Source: Maricaulis sp048269565
GTDB taxonomy: Bacteria; Pseudomonadota; Alphaproteobacteria; Caulobacterales; Maricaulaceae
Reading direction: 5' to 3'
NCBI RefSeq assembly: GCF_048269565.1
Contig: NZ_JBLXIK010000001.1
Coordinates: forward strand, 248,001 to 312,000
DNA length: 64,000 bases
How positions within the stretch are numbered: position 1 is the stretch's first letter; each line of letters starts with the position of its first letter. Shown piece by piece: positions 43,915-53,127 of the stretch. The notes beneath the pieces were generated by a model that saw only the letters and a program-made list of their open reading frames with translations, had not been told where the DNA came from and ran no database searches. Made by a program: the position numbers and the translations under genes.

Positions 43915-44550
43915 CTATTCGCCGCCAGCCGGGAAGATGACAATGCTTCGGGCGATGGCTCCGAGGGCTTCGCGGGAAAACGTGTCGAGTTCTGCCAGTA
44001 CGCTCCCGGTGTCGGTTGAGCTGACGGCAATGAATTCCAGCCAGCGATAATCTCCAGCCACAGTGTCCTCGATCCAGAACCGCCGCACCGATATGGCGTC
44101 GGCATTCTCTCCGGTGGGGGTGCCGGAGCACTGCTGCCAGATCCGCCGGTTTCCGGCCGCATCGATCGCGACATAGGGTGCGTCCCTGTTGCACCATTCC
44201 GGGGTTGCCGGCCGGGCGATTTCATCGATCCGGTCGAAATCATACGTGCCATTGCGGGCGAGGGCTTCCGCGCCTTCAACTCCGATACTCATTCCCCAGC
44301 GGGCCTCATGCAGCGCGACAGCGGCCTGCATGTCCGTGGACAGGGTCTCGAGTTCGCGGGCCAGCGCATCCGGCGCGTCAATGTGGATCAGGCCGGCCTC
44401 AGGCTCGGTCAGGTTCTGTACCTGGCCGAGCCAGTCCAGCGAGCCCTCCGGGGCCGCCGATGCGGCGGATACGTCCTGGACCGCCACGGCCTGCCCGGCT
44501 GTCACAATGGCAAGGGTAAGGGCGGTCAGGCTCAATCGATGGTGTTTCAT
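43915..44550 (-). CDS. Secreted hypothetical protein
   Basis: 211 residues from ATG 44550, preceded by GAGGCG. A signal peptide (LSLTALTLAIVTAGQAVAVQ) is followed by a mature part with two cysteines, PEWCNRDAPYVAI and RRIWQQCSGTPTG, which might form a disulfide. No family is recognised. It lies between the che terminator and the ctrA terminator on the minus strand, with no operon partner. Confidence 0.72.
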   Translation of the reverse strand: MKHHRLSLTALTLAIVTAGQAVAVQDVSAASAAPEGSLDWLGQVQNLTEPEAGLIHIDAPDALARELETLSTDMQAAVALHEARWGMSIGVEGAEALARNGTYDFDRIDEIARPATPEWCNRDAPYVAIDAAGNRRIWQQCSGTPTGENADAISVRRFWIEDTVAGDYRWLEFIAVSSTDTGSVLAELDTFSREALGAIARSIVIFPAGGE

Positions 44551-44627
44551 AGGGCGCCTCGCTGTTTGCAAGCCAGACTAGCGGGACGCCACCCGCCGGA
44601 AAGCCCCTGAACAGGGGAGGCGGGCAT

Positions 44628-44655
44628 GAAAAAGCCCGGTCGCGAGGACCGGGCT
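44628..44655 (-). terminator. Rho-independent terminator of ctrA
   Basis: On the minus strand AGCCCGGTC (44655-44647) pairs with GACCGGGCT (44641-44633), loop CTCGC, followed by TTTTT (44633-44629). Confidence 0.88.
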
Positions 44656-44693
44656 CTTCAATCAGACCGTGGCTATCGGATCAGATGGGCAGA

Positions 44694-45389
44694 TCAGACA
44701 GCGACTTTTTCTTCCATCGGGTCACGCAGCACATAGCCACGGCCCCAGACGGTTTCGATATGGTGTTCGCCATGGGTGGCGGCGGCGAGCTTCTTGCGCA
44801 GCTTGCAGATAAACACGTCGATGATCTTCAGTTCGGGCTCGTCCATGCCGCCATAGAGATGATTGAGGAACATCTCCTTGGTCAGCGTCGTGCCCTTGCG
44901 CAGCGAGAGCAGCTCGAGCATCTGGTATTCCTTGCCGGTCAGGTGAACGCGCTGGCTGTCCACTTCGACCGTCTTGGCGTCGAGATTGACGGCGATCGAA
45001 CCCGTCTTGATGATCGATTGCGAATGCCCCTTCGAGCGACGAACGATGGCGTGAATACGCGCGATCATCTCGTCCTTGTGGAAAGGCTTGGTCATATAGT
45101 CATCGGCGCCGCAACCCAGGCCACGGACCTTGTTGTCGATATCGGCATTGCCGGTGAGGATCAGGATCGGGGTATCGATCTTGGAGACGCGAAGGGTCTT
45201 GAGAACGTCAAAACCGGTCATGTCGGGCAGGTTCAGATCGAGCAGGATGATATCGTAATCATACAGCTTGCCGAGATCGACACCTTCCTCGCCAAGATCC
45301 GTCGTATAGATATTGAAGCCATCAGACTTCAGCATCAGTTCGATGGACTGCGCGGTTGCCCGGTCGTCCTCAATTAGAAGAACCCGCAT
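44694..45389 (-). CDS. ctrA: Cell cycle response regulator CtrA
   Basis: 231 residues, GGAGG before the ATG. OmpR-family regulator: receiver with Asp8, Asp9 and phospho-acceptor Asp51 (YDIILLDLNLPDM) and Lys104-region YMTKPFHKDEM, then a winged-helix domain (LTGKEYQMLELLSLRKGTTL, PELKIIDVFICKLRKKL, VWGRGYVLRDP). In Caulobacter it blocks replication initiation and drives flagellar, pilus and division genes. The C-terminus ends VAV rather than the AA recognised by ClpXP in Caulobacter. Its own upstream region is rich in candidate control sites. Very confident as CtrA. Confidence 0.97.
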   Translation of the reverse strand: MRVLLIEDDRATAQSIELMLKSDGFNIYTTDLGEEGVDLGKLYDYDIILLDLNLPDMTGFDVLKTLRVSKIDTPILILTGNADIDNKVRGLGCGADDYMTKPFHKDEMIARIHAIVRRSKGHSQSIIKTGSIAVNLDAKTVEVDSQRVHLTGKEYQMLELLSLRKGTTLTKEMFLNHLYGGMDEPELKIIDVFICKLRKKLAAATHGEHHIETVWGRGYVLRDPMEEKVAV

Positions 45390-45855
45390 GGTTCGCCTCC
45401 GGTCTGGTACCCGAACGAATCAATCCCGCCCGGTGTGTAGTCTGATTAACCTTATTCTGACGCTACGAGGAAACCCTTAACGAAAGTTAACTGCCGCTTG
45501 ACCGGGTTCCAGAATCGTCAGCCTGGCGATTCTTTGCCGCTTAAGCTTGATTCGCATTTAACGTTGACGAATGGGGGGTTAGCCGATGCGCGCGACCACC
45601 ATGACTCTGAAAAATTTGAGCAACTGCGATTATTGTCAGGCATAAAGTATGCGGCGATGAACGCCGGATTGGCCTGCCAGCATTGAAAATCCGGCCGCCG
45701 GCGGCTCGAGAGCCGGGTCGTCTTCTTATCCACAGACGATTTTTTTGGGCACTGGCGAAAAATCCTGTTTTGAGTCCGTGCGGGGCGGCGGCAAACGGCC
45801 CGCCCCGTCCCGGACCGCGGGCTCGGCGCGGGCTTGGCCGGCGGCGAGACGGTGG
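45390..45855 (-). promoter_or_regulatory. ctrA regulatory region (466 bases, no gene seen)
   Basis: Non-coding stretch in front of ctrA. It holds six GANTC sites (45417, 45512, 45528, 45549, 45603, 45772), a TTAA-N6-TTAAC motif (45477-45491), a TTGA-N7-TTAAC match to the CtrA site (45547-45562, overlapping a GANTC), and a perfect DnaA box TTATCCACA (45726-45734). Caulobacter ctrA is controlled by CcrM methylation of GANTC, CtrA itself and SciP, so the site types fit. A 71-codon minus-strand frame (45518-45733) looks non-coding. Confidence 0.7.
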
Positions 45856-46600
45856 TCAGGCCTGTAGTGAGCGGAAACAGGAGTCCCAGTCCTGGTGCGC
45901 CCGGCCGGTCACAGCTTCGAAATCGCTCGGATTGTCATAGGCCCCAAGGCGGATGCCATCATAGATGCCGGCGATGATGCCCCCGAGGAAATCACCCAGC
46001 TCGGCGCTGCGGTCGGCGGGATATTCGGCCGGTGTCAGGGCGCGATACACCAGATCGGTCCCAAAGGCCGTGTTCATGAGGTCGGCGAGCCGGGTCTGGG
46101 TGATGGGGTCGCCGTGCAGGTTGACGGTCTGGCCGTCATGCCGTGTGCCGGTCAGCAGGCTGGCATAGGCCTGGCCCAGCTCGGCGCGGGTCGTGTAGCC
46201 GCAACGGCCATCACCGGCGCTGTTGGCGATTTCGCCGCGCGCCCTGTAGCTGTCGATATATTCGATATCCGGCTCGATATAGATGCCATTGCGCCCGATG
46301 GCCCAGGCCAGGCCGCTGGCGCGGATATCGGCCTCGGTCTGGCGATTGCTCTGCACCACGGGCGAAAACGTGGTGCCGGTCTCCGGCCCCTGGATACTGG
46401 TATAAACGATCTTGCTCACACCGGCAGCCCTGGCCGCCTCGATCACATTGCGGTGCTGCCCGATGCGGGCCTCCGGCGCGTCCATGCCGGAGACCAGCAA
46501 CAGCGTATCGACGCCGGCCAGCGAGGCCTCGAGCTGGTCGGGCCGGGTATAGTCGCCGGGGCGGACCTCGATACCCAGCCCGCTCGCTCCCGCGCCCGCC
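45856..46600 (-). pseudogene. 5'-truncated NmrA/QOR2-like NAD(P)H oxidoreductase
   Basis: From about 46600 downward this frame matches the NmrA-like quinone oxidoreductase family (E. coli QorB): RPGDYTRPDQLEASLAGVDT, APEARIGQHRNVIEAARAAG, SKIVYTSIQG and AIGRNGIY. The family's N-terminal 40-45 residues, with the GxxGxxG dinucleotide-binding loop, are absent. Upstream codons in the same frame are a shadow of the membrane gene, whose stop lies at 46602-46604. No start codon exists before about residue 30 of the remnant. It is probably a broken gene cut where the accessory patch was joined. Confidence 0.7.
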
Positions 46601-46601
46601 G

Positions 46602-47606
46602 CTATATTCCCAGTGCGAAGCCGTAAAAGATCACCAGTCCCAGCGTCATCGGCCAGGAGGTCAGGATCATCACCGTGTTGATGCGATCCCCGCCGATGGC
46701 CGTGATCCCGGGCACAAAATAGAAATAATAGCGGGCATTCTGAAACACGTGGGTGAGCGAGGTCACCAGCATGATCGTCAGGAAGCCGGCGCGGAATTCC
46801 GGTGTGTTGAAGGTCTCGCGGTAGAAGCGCCACGACAATAATCGCGGTCCGACGGTCAGACCCAAAATCAGCAGCGTGTAGGGGAAGGCGAGAACATAAT
46901 CGATCTGGGGCTGGATGCCGATAATCATCGAGGATGCAAAGACAATGACGGTCTCCAGATGGGAGAATTCGGGGTTCACGATATCCCGTGTCCAGCTGTA
47001 AACGGACAGCCTGGGGAAGATCGAGAACAGCATTTCGATGTTCGCGTCGATCAGGACAATCGTCGCGACGATGGCGAGGATCCAGTACCAGCTCAATCTG
47101 ATTTTCCGGAAGCCGAGGATCAGCAACCGGAAACAGATCAGCACCAGCCCATTGTTCTCCTCAAAATAGATCGACATGAAGCAGATCATGAACAGGACGA
47201 AGGCTTCCCGCTTCCCGCTGAGCCGCGTCGAGATCAGCGCGAACGGGAAGAAAAGGAATTCCAGCTTGATCTTGGTCGCCAGATAAGCCGCGAAGGGAAG
47301 CGCCAGATAGGTGACAAGCACCCGGCGTTCGATCAGCCCGAGGGCCGACAGGCCGAAGACCAGGACCAGCGTTGTCGCCGCCATGCCCAGTCTGAGCGAG
47401 ATCTGGTTGTGGTCCGAGAAATAGGGCTCACCGCCGGCGAGCAGGTGGTTGAACTGGCCCCAGCCCTTCACGGCATCGCCATAGCCCTGCACTTCCGGAC
47501 TGAAGAAGCAGAGGCAAAGGATGATATTGCCGATAAAGACCATCAGCGCCGCCGGCAGGTGCCAGTCCGGGGGCCGGGTCGCGGATGTGGGGATTGGTGA
47601 CGTCAC
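46602..47606 (-). CDS. Polytopic membrane protein, polysaccharide-patch type
   Basis: 334 residues from GTG 47606, which overlaps the acyltransferase stop (GTGA). About ten hydrophobic helices, for example AALMVFIGNIILCLCFFS, LGMAATTLVLVFGLSALGL and YVLAFPYTLLILGLTVG. Charged loops are short. The pattern resembles polymerase/Wzy- or EpsG-like proteins of surface polysaccharide loci, but no motif makes it certain. Aromatic- and Ile-rich, somewhat unlike neighbouring genes. Coupled to the acyltransferase. Confidence 0.7.
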   Translation of the reverse strand: MTSPIPTSATRPPDWHLPAALMVFIGNIILCLCFFSPEVQGYGDAVKGWGQFNHLLAGGEPYFSDHNQISLRLGMAATTLVLVFGLSALGLIERRVLVTYLALPFAAYLATKIKLEFLFFPFALISTRLSGKREAFVLFMICFMSIYFEENNGLVLICFRLLILGFRKIRLSWYWILAIVATIVLIDANIEMLFSIFPRLSVYSWTRDIVNPEFSHLETVIVFASSMIIGIQPQIDYVLAFPYTLLILGLTVGPRLLSWRFYRETFNTPEFRAGFLTIMLVTSLTHVFQNARYYFYFVPGITAIGGDRINTVMILTSWPMTLGLVIFYGFALGI

Positions 47607-48607
47607 GCCGGGTGCTTTCTGAACAGGGAGCGGCCGAAGGCAGCGGCCGGGCGCTCGAGCAGATAGTAGAGTGGTGCGGAGATCGCGATAGAGAGCACGA
47701 GCGTAACCGCGAACAGGGTCCAGCCCTTGTCGATCCAGCTCACGAGCGTGGTGGCGAACAGCATGTGGAGGAGATAAACGCCGAAGCTCCAATCGCCCAG
47801 CGCGCGAACGGGCCGGCCAAGATCAATGTCCGGCTTTTGCAGGATGGCCAGGAAGATCAGCCCCCCGACGATATAGGTGATGATATAGCGGCTGGATGTC
47901 TCGTCGAAGCCGGTGGAGAACGAATAGGCGATCCAGCAGGTCGGGATGGCGATCGCCAGGTAGAAGAGCACCGGGCGGATGATGCTCCGGCCTGCATTGC
48001 GCAGAAAGCGCATCTGCGCGCCGGTGAACATGCAGAACAGGCCCAGGGGCACGGCGACCGGGATTTTGGTCTGCAGGCCCCATCGCGCCACCGCGGCGGC
48101 GAGGCACACCGCGCCCAGGCTTCCGAGCACCAGCGGGAAGCGTTGTGTCAGCATGGATGGAGCGAGAACCAGAAATGCGGTGATGACCAGATACAACACG
48201 ACCTCAATGGTCAGGGTCCAATAGACGTCGATCGCGTTTTCAAACCCGAACAATTGCTGCGCCATGGTGATATTGGCCATCCAGTCCAGAGGTGCCAGTT
48301 CGGATGGCCAGACCGCGAAGGCCAGCACCAGGGAAACCCAGTAGAGCGGGTATAGCCGGAATAATCGCTTGGTCAAAAAGCGCTTTGCGGACCGGTCCCG
48401 GGCCGCGCTCGGGATGACCAGATAGCCGGATATGAAGAAGAAGACGACGACCCCGATTTTCCCGGGATCAAACACATAGGTATAGAACCAGCCCTCTTTC
48501 GGCATGGTGTGGGAGAATACAACCAGCAGGGCGGCCAGGCCTCGCACCGCTTCGATCAGGGCGAAGCGGTTTGATGCGGCGCCCACGGAATCCGCTGAAG
48601 ATGTCAA
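47603..48607 (-). CDS. Acyltransferase 3 family protein
   Basis: 334 residues from TTG 48607, preferred because GGAG lies nine bases upstream; a TTG at 48664 is a longer option. It opens with FALIEAVRGLAALLVVFSHT, including the catalytic His of the R-x10-H type motif, and has FFFISGYLVIPSAARDRSAK, RFLTKRLFRLYPLYW and YYLLERPAA. These membrane enzymes add acetyl or other acyl groups to surface sugars or lipids. First gene of a two-gene patch with the polytopic protein. No glycosyltransferase is nearby. Confidence 0.85.
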   Translation of the reverse strand: MTSSADSVGAASNRFALIEAVRGLAALLVVFSHTMPKEGWFYTYVFDPGKIGVVVFFFISGYLVIPSAARDRSAKRFLTKRLFRLYPLYWVSLVLAFAVWPSELAPLDWMANITMAQQLFGFENAIDVYWTLTIEVVLYLVITAFLVLAPSMLTQRFPLVLGSLGAVCLAAAVARWGLQTKIPVAVPLGLFCMFTGAQMRFLRNAGRSIIRPVLFYLAIAIPTCWIAYSFSTGFDETSSRYIITYIVGGLIFLAILQKPDIDLGRPVRALGDWSFGVYLLHMLFATTLVSWIDKGWTLFAVTLVLSIAISAPLYYLLERPAAAFGRSLFRKHPA

Positions 48608-49208
48608 TGGGATGCGCTCCGTTCCTGCCTCAAGCGGTATGTCCCATGCGCTATCCCCGGTCAATCAAGCCCCCATCGTCTCCGGTGGCCCAATGCAAGA
48701 TGCGGGCAAGTTCCGGTTTTCACGCCAGCGCCAAAACCGGGACCCTCACTGTTCTCGCGGGGCCCCATTCCAGGCTGGCCCGTACGCTGGCCGATACCGT
48801 CCCCTCATGCGGCGGCACACCTCACTCAATCGCCGCCTGCCTGTCCGCCCCCTCGCTTGCGCCCTTATATTGTGGGCATCAGACGCGATGCAGGAGGTGG
48901 CGAAACGCGAAAAACTGAGGCGGATATCGGTGGTGATCCGGCAAGCTACGGATTTGACGTCAATTTTTGGAATTGCACTTCCAAACCAACCTTCGCTGAA
49001 GCGCACACCAGGGTATGGGCAAGGCCACAAGGGCGTATCATCAGAGGGGCATCCGGCATCAATACGGGCACACCAGAGCCAAAGCCCTGTTCCGCGCCGA
49101 GCAGCATCCGCCGCATTTGCACCGCCGCGTTTACGTGGAAGCAACCGCAATGGCGTAGGGTGAAACCGAATCGGCTCACCGGCCCCGCCTGAAAGGCATG
49201 ACATCCGC
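48608..49208. other. Gap of about 600 bases before fliI; no gene supported
   Basis: Both strands have open frames here but none with family similarity or consistent codon use. Two short symmetric sites are seen: the palindrome TTGACGTCAA (48954-48963) and TTGGAA-TTGCAC-TTCCAA (48967-48984). The fliI promoter must lie in this gap; no clear sigma-54 or CtrA site was found. Confidence 0.5.
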
Positions 49209-50552
49209 ATGATGCAGACTTTGACAGATCGGATTGAACGGCTCGATGCGCGTGTCCTGGAAGGACGCGTCACGGCGCTCAACGGTCTGTTGGTCGAGGC
49301 CGAGGGACCGGTCTCCGGACTGTCGCTCGGGGCGCATGCCACCATCGTCACCGGGCGCGGCACCTCGGAATGCGAGATTGTCGGCTTTCGTGGCCAGACG
49401 GCGCTGATGATGCCCTTTGGTCCGCTCGAGGGTATCCGCCCCGGCGCCAAGGTGATCCTGCAGCCGGAAGCGGCGCGGGTACGCCCGTCGGCCAGCTGGC
49501 TCGGCCGCGTGATCGACGGCTTTGCCCGCCCGCTCGATGGAGCCGGCCCGCTCAGCGAAGGTGCCCATGCCTATCCGCTCAAGGGCGAACCGCCGATGGC
49601 GCATGGCCGCGCCCGGCTCGGCAATCGCATGGATATGGGCGTGCGCGTCCTCAATGCCTTCGTACCGATGCGCCGCGGTCAACGGCTCGGCATCTTTGCC
49701 GGCTCCGGCGTTGGCAAATCGGTGTTGATGTCGATGCTGGCGCGCGCCTGCGATGCCGATGTGATCGTGATTGGTCTGATCGGCGAGCGGGGCCGTGAAG
49801 CGCGTGAATTCGTTGATGATGTGCTGGGGCCATCGGGCCGGGCACGCTCGGTCGTGGTCACCGAAACCTCCGACGCGCCGGCCCTGGCCCGCCGCCAGGC
49901 GGCGCATCTGACCCTGACCGTTGCCGAATATTTCCGCGACCAGGGCAAGGACGTGTTGTGCCTGATGGACAGCGTCACCCGTTTCGCCCTCGCCCAGCGC
50001 GAGATCGGCCTGGCGGCCGGCGAACCGCCAACGACGCGCGGCTATACGCCGTCGGTGTTTGCCGAATTGCCGCGCCTGCTCGAGCGCGCCGGCCCCGGCC
50101 CCGAGCGCAGTGATGGCGGCAAGACCGGCACGATTTCCGGCCTGTTTACGGTGCTGGTCGATGGCGATGATCATAATGAGCCGATCGCCGATGCGGTGCG
50201 CGGGATTCTCGACGGCCATGTCGTGATGAGCCGGGCGATTGCCGAGCGCGGCCGCTTCCCGGCGATCGACGTGCTCAAATCGGTCAGCCGCACGGCGCCG
50301 GAAGTTTTCGCGCAAGCCGAGCGGCCCTTGGTCGCCGAGGCGCGCAAGATGTTGTCGGCCTATGCCGATATGGAAGAATTGATCCGCCTGGGAGCCTACT
50401 CCCCCGGATCGAACCCGGCGCTCGACCGGGCAATTGCTCTCAACGATCCGTTGGAAGCATTCCTGGGTCAGGGAAAAGACGAAGCGGCGGATATCCCGTC
50501 GACATTCGCGACCCTGGCCGGGATTTTGGATGGTGAAGGAATAACCCCATGA
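49209..50552 (+). CDS. fliI: Flagellum-specific ATPase FliI
   Basis: 447 residues, F1-ATPase-beta-like. Powers and chaperones type III export of flagellar subunits. Walker A GIFAGSGVGKSVLM (residues 161-174), VIVIGLIGERGREAREFV, and the DSVTRFALAQREIGLAAGEPP signature are present, with SDGGKTGTISGLFTVLVDGDD. Overlaps fliJ by four bases. It sits away from the main flagellar operon as in Caulobacter. Confidence 0.96.
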   Translation: MMQTLTDRIERLDARVLEGRVTALNGLLVEAEGPVSGLSLGAHATIVTGRGTSECEIVGFRGQTALMMPFGPLEGIRPGAKVILQPEAARVRPSASWLGRVIDGFARPLDGAGPLSEGAHAYPLKGEPPMAHGRARLGNRMDMGVRVLNAFVPMRRGQRLGIFAGSGVGKSVLMSMLARACDADVIVIGLIGERGREAREFVDDVLGPSGRARSVVVTETSDAPALARRQAAHLTLTVAEYFRDQGKDVLCLMDSVTRFALAQREIGLAAGEPPTTRGYTPSVFAELPRLLERAGPGPERSDGGKTGTISGLFTVLVDGDDHNEPIADAVRGILDGHVVMSRAIAERGRFPAIDVLKSVSRTAPEVFAQAERPLVAEARKMLSAYADMEELIRLGAYSPGSNPALDRAIALNDPLEAFLGQGKDEAADIPSTFATLAGILDGEGITP

Positions 50553-50965
50553 CACGTTCTCACGAACCCCTGATCCGGCTGGCCCGGTTCAAGGTCGAGG
50601 AATTGCAGAAACAGATGGCCGAGCTGGACCGCTCGAAATCCGCCCTGATCAACCAGATCGAGCGGCTCGAGGCCTCGGTCCCGGAAGAACAGGCGGTGGC
50701 CACCCAGTCGCGTGACGGCTATCTCGCCTATGGCTCCTACGCCCAGGCCGTCATCAAGCGAAAAGAGAATATCCGCTCTTCGCTCGATGAGGTCGAGGTG
50801 CAGGCCGACGCCCTGCGCGAGCGCCTCGGCGACGCCTTCCAGGAACTCAAGAAGTTCGAGGTGCTGGAAGAACGCCGCCTGGCGCGGGTCGAAAAGGCCC
50901 TGCGTGCCGCCGAGCAGGACGAACTCGACGAGATCGCCCAGATCCGGCATCACCGGGCCAATTGA
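50549..50965 (+). CDS. fliJ: Flagellar export chaperone-like protein FliJ
   Basis: 138 residues, almost entirely alpha-helical coiled coil (FKVEELQKQMAELDRSK, INQIERLEASVPEEQ, RERLGDAFQELKKFEVLEE). Sequence conservation of FliJ is weak, so the call rests on length, coiled coil and position right after fliI, with which it forms the export ATPase complex. Convergent with the TonB receptor gene five bases later. Confidence 0.82.
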   Translation: MTRSHEPLIRLARFKVEELQKQMAELDRSKSALINQIERLEASVPEEQAVATQSRDGYLAYGSYAQAVIKRKENIRSSLDEVEVQADALRERLGDAFQELKKFEVLEERRLARVEKALRAAEQDELDEIAQIRHHRAN

Positions 50966-50970
50966 CCGCT

Positions 50971-53061
50971 TCAGAAGGTCTGTGACCAGGTCAGGTCGAA
51001 CCGCAGCGAACGGCCCGGCTCGCTGACGCCTGCGAAGACGCGCTCATAGTCGGTGTCGAACACGTTCTCGACCCCGGCATTGAGGCTCAGTCCGCGGTCG
51101 GCGAAGGGCTGCCAGCGCGTGTAGAGATCAAGCACGCCATAGCCATCGCGCAAGGCGGCCGGATCGGTCGTCTCGTCGAAATCGCCGGCCAGTTCGGCGC
51201 GGGCCCCGAGGGTCAGGCGCTGCGGTTCCAGCGTCCAGCGTCCGTCGAGATAGAGCCGCACCGGCGTCGCCGCGCCGACCGGATCGCCGGTCGCACTGTC
51301 CTCGCCGTCGACATCGCTCAGGCTGGCATCGAGCGCGAAATTGCCGGCGGCGAATTTCAGCTCTGCCTCATAGCCCGACAGCTCGGCCGAGCTGACATTG
51401 GCGCTGCGCGTCGTTCCCGCTGAACAGGGCAGGAAAGGCGGGGCAAAACAGGTGGCATCAAACGCGAAATCCACACTCAGATCGATCAGGTCGGTCGCCT
51501 CGGTCTCAAACCAGGCGGCGCGCAATTGCAGCCGGTCGACGCCGTCAAACCGGTCAGCGAGATCGAGGCTGAAGCCGGCCTCGAGGGTCTCGGTCTGTTC
51601 GGGTTTCAGATCCGGGTTGGCAATGAAGCGGTTGGTGATGAAGACCGGGGCGCCCAGAATGATGTGCGGCAGGGAGAAATGCGTCCCGTCGAGATAGAGC
51701 TCATTGATGGATGGCGCCCGGAAGCCTTCGCCCCAGCTGGCGAAAACATTGAAGCTCTGTGTCGGTGCCCAGGTCGCCGCGAAGCGGCTGGAGGTGGCGC
51801 TGCTTGAGGTGTCGGCAGCGAGGCTGGAACTGGTCTCGAAGCTGTCATGGCGGATGCCGGGTAGCAGGATGATCTGCCCGGGCAGGCCGAACGGCGCCGG
51901 GCCGGTCAGTTCCAGCTGGGTATAGCCGGCGGTGAACTGGCTCGACGCATCGGGTGCGCCGCCGCGAACGCCGCCGGTTTCCGCGCTGTCATAGCCGTCC
52001 TGCGTGTCTTCGTAATACTCACCGCCGACCGTCAGCCCGGCATCGAACTGGCCGATCTGGAAGGCGAATCTCTGATCGGCGCGGATCCCGGTCGTCTCCA
52101 GGTCACGGCGCAGTTGCCGCCCGGAGACCAACTCATCCTCGTCGACGCCGGTCGTGTTACGATAAACGGTCAGGTCGAGATCCATCCAGTCCAGCCCGGC
52201 CGGCGCGGCACTCAGATTGAAGGTGAGATTATCACTGGCAATATCCTTCTCCACCAGGGCATTGAGCGAGTCGACGCCGGCAACCCCCTGGGCGTTATTC
52301 GGCTCGACGGCTTCGCTGTCCATGCCCTGCCAGCTCAGCTCCAGGCGCACGCCGTCGGCCGGTTCAACGCCGAGCTTGATGAGGCCGGAGGTGGCGCTGT
52401 CATCGGCGGGCAGGTCATCGCCCGAACCAAGGGTGATATCGCCGGACGTGCGATGCGAGACCGAGGCGAGGATGTCGATACGCTCCGACTGGCCAAACAC
52501 GCTGGCCGAGCCGCGTGTCTCGCCGTCGACCGAGCGCGTGCCGGCGCCGAGGCTGTAGCCCCAGCGCTCGTCCGGCGTCAGCAGGTCACGGGCACTGGCC
52601 GTGCGCAGGGAAATCACGCCGCCGGACGCGCCCGAGCCGTACAGCGCCGAGGCCGAGCCGCGCACGCTTTCCACGCCGACCAGCAGGGACGGGTCAACGA
52701 ACAGGGCGCCATCATGGGCGGAGCCGAAATTCTGGCGCGCACCGTCGAGCAGCAGGGTGGTGTTCTCGCGGCCCTGACCGCGCAGGGACGGCGTCTGGCC
52801 GGTGCGGCGCGGGCCACCGGCAATTTCCAGGCCCGGAAGCTGGCGCAGCAGGTCGTCGAGATCGGACGGCCGGGCCAGATCGAGCGTTTCGGTCGAGATC
52901 GTCGAGGTCATGCCGGGATATTCAAACGCGTTCAGCCTGGTGTGGGTCGCCTCGACAACGATCACCTCGACCTCGGCTGCCGTCGGCGTGTTGGTGACCT
53001 GGCCGAAGGCCGGGGCAGCGAGAGCGATGCCGGCGGCACCGAGGAGGAATGCTGTTTTCAT
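50971..53061 (-). CDS. TonB-dependent receptor, putative haem/iron type
   Basis: 696 residues. Signal peptide LLGAAGIALAAPAFGQ; plug domain (about 50-160) with LDDLLRQLPGLEIAG, PSLRGQGRENTTLLLDGAR and VRGSASALYGSGASGGVI; then a 22-strand barrel ending in aromatic F. A FRAPS box (GEGFRAPSINELYL) followed by His-containing THFSLPH and NPDLKPEQTETLEAG resembles haem receptor boxes. This and a Fur-like pair upstream favour haem or iron uptake. It is divergent from the DUF6607 gene. Confidence 0.88.
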   Translation of the reverse strand: MKTAFLLGAAGIALAAPAFGQVTNTPTAAEVEVIVVEATHTRLNAFEYPGMTSTISTETLDLARPSDLDDLLRQLPGLEIAGGPRRTGQTPSLRGQGRENTTLLLDGARQNFGSAHDGALFVDPSLLVGVESVRGSASALYGSGASGGVISLRTASARDLLTPDERWGYSLGAGTRSVDGETRGSASVFGQSERIDILASVSHRTSGDITLGSGDDLPADDSATSGLIKLGVEPADGVRLELSWQGMDSEAVEPNNAQGVAGVDSLNALVEKDIASDNLTFNLSAAPAGLDWMDLDLTVYRNTTGVDEDELVSGRQLRRDLETTGIRADQRFAFQIGQFDAGLTVGGEYYEDTQDGYDSAETGGVRGGAPDASSQFTAGYTQLELTGPAPFGLPGQIILLPGIRHDSFETSSSLAADTSSSATSSRFAATWAPTQSFNVFASWGEGFRAPSINELYLDGTHFSLPHIILGAPVFITNRFIANPDLKPEQTETLEAGFSLDLADRFDGVDRLQLRAAWFETEATDLIDLSVDFAFDATCFAPPFLPCSAGTTRSANVSSAELSGYEAELKFAAGNFALDASLSDVDGEDSATGDPVGAATPVRLYLDGRWTLEPQRLTLGARAELAGDFDETTDPAALRDGYGVLDLYTRWQPFADRGLSLNAGVENVFDTDYERVFAGVSEPGRSLRFDLTWSQTF

Positions 53062-53073
53062 GACGCGCCTTTC

Positions 53074-53088
53074 TGCGAACGATTTGCA
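53074..53088. promoter_or_regulatory. Fur-like box 1
   Basis: TGCGAACGATTTGCA, a 7-1-7 inverted repeat (TGCGAAC / TGCAAAT) resembling alphaproteobacterial Fur sites. It lies 13 bases before the receptor start. Confidence 0.55.
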
Positions 53089-53127
53089 ACTGGCGACCTT
53101 GTGCCGTGAGTAGATAGAGATTGCAAG

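Noticed and set aside
45518..45733. 71-codon minus-strand frame upstream of ctrA
   Set aside because: GTG start without ribosome site, no family, and the sequence is explained by control sites.
48746..49450. 234-codon minus-strand frame beside fliI
   Set aside because: Overlaps the fliI start antisense and lacks similarity; no ribosome site.
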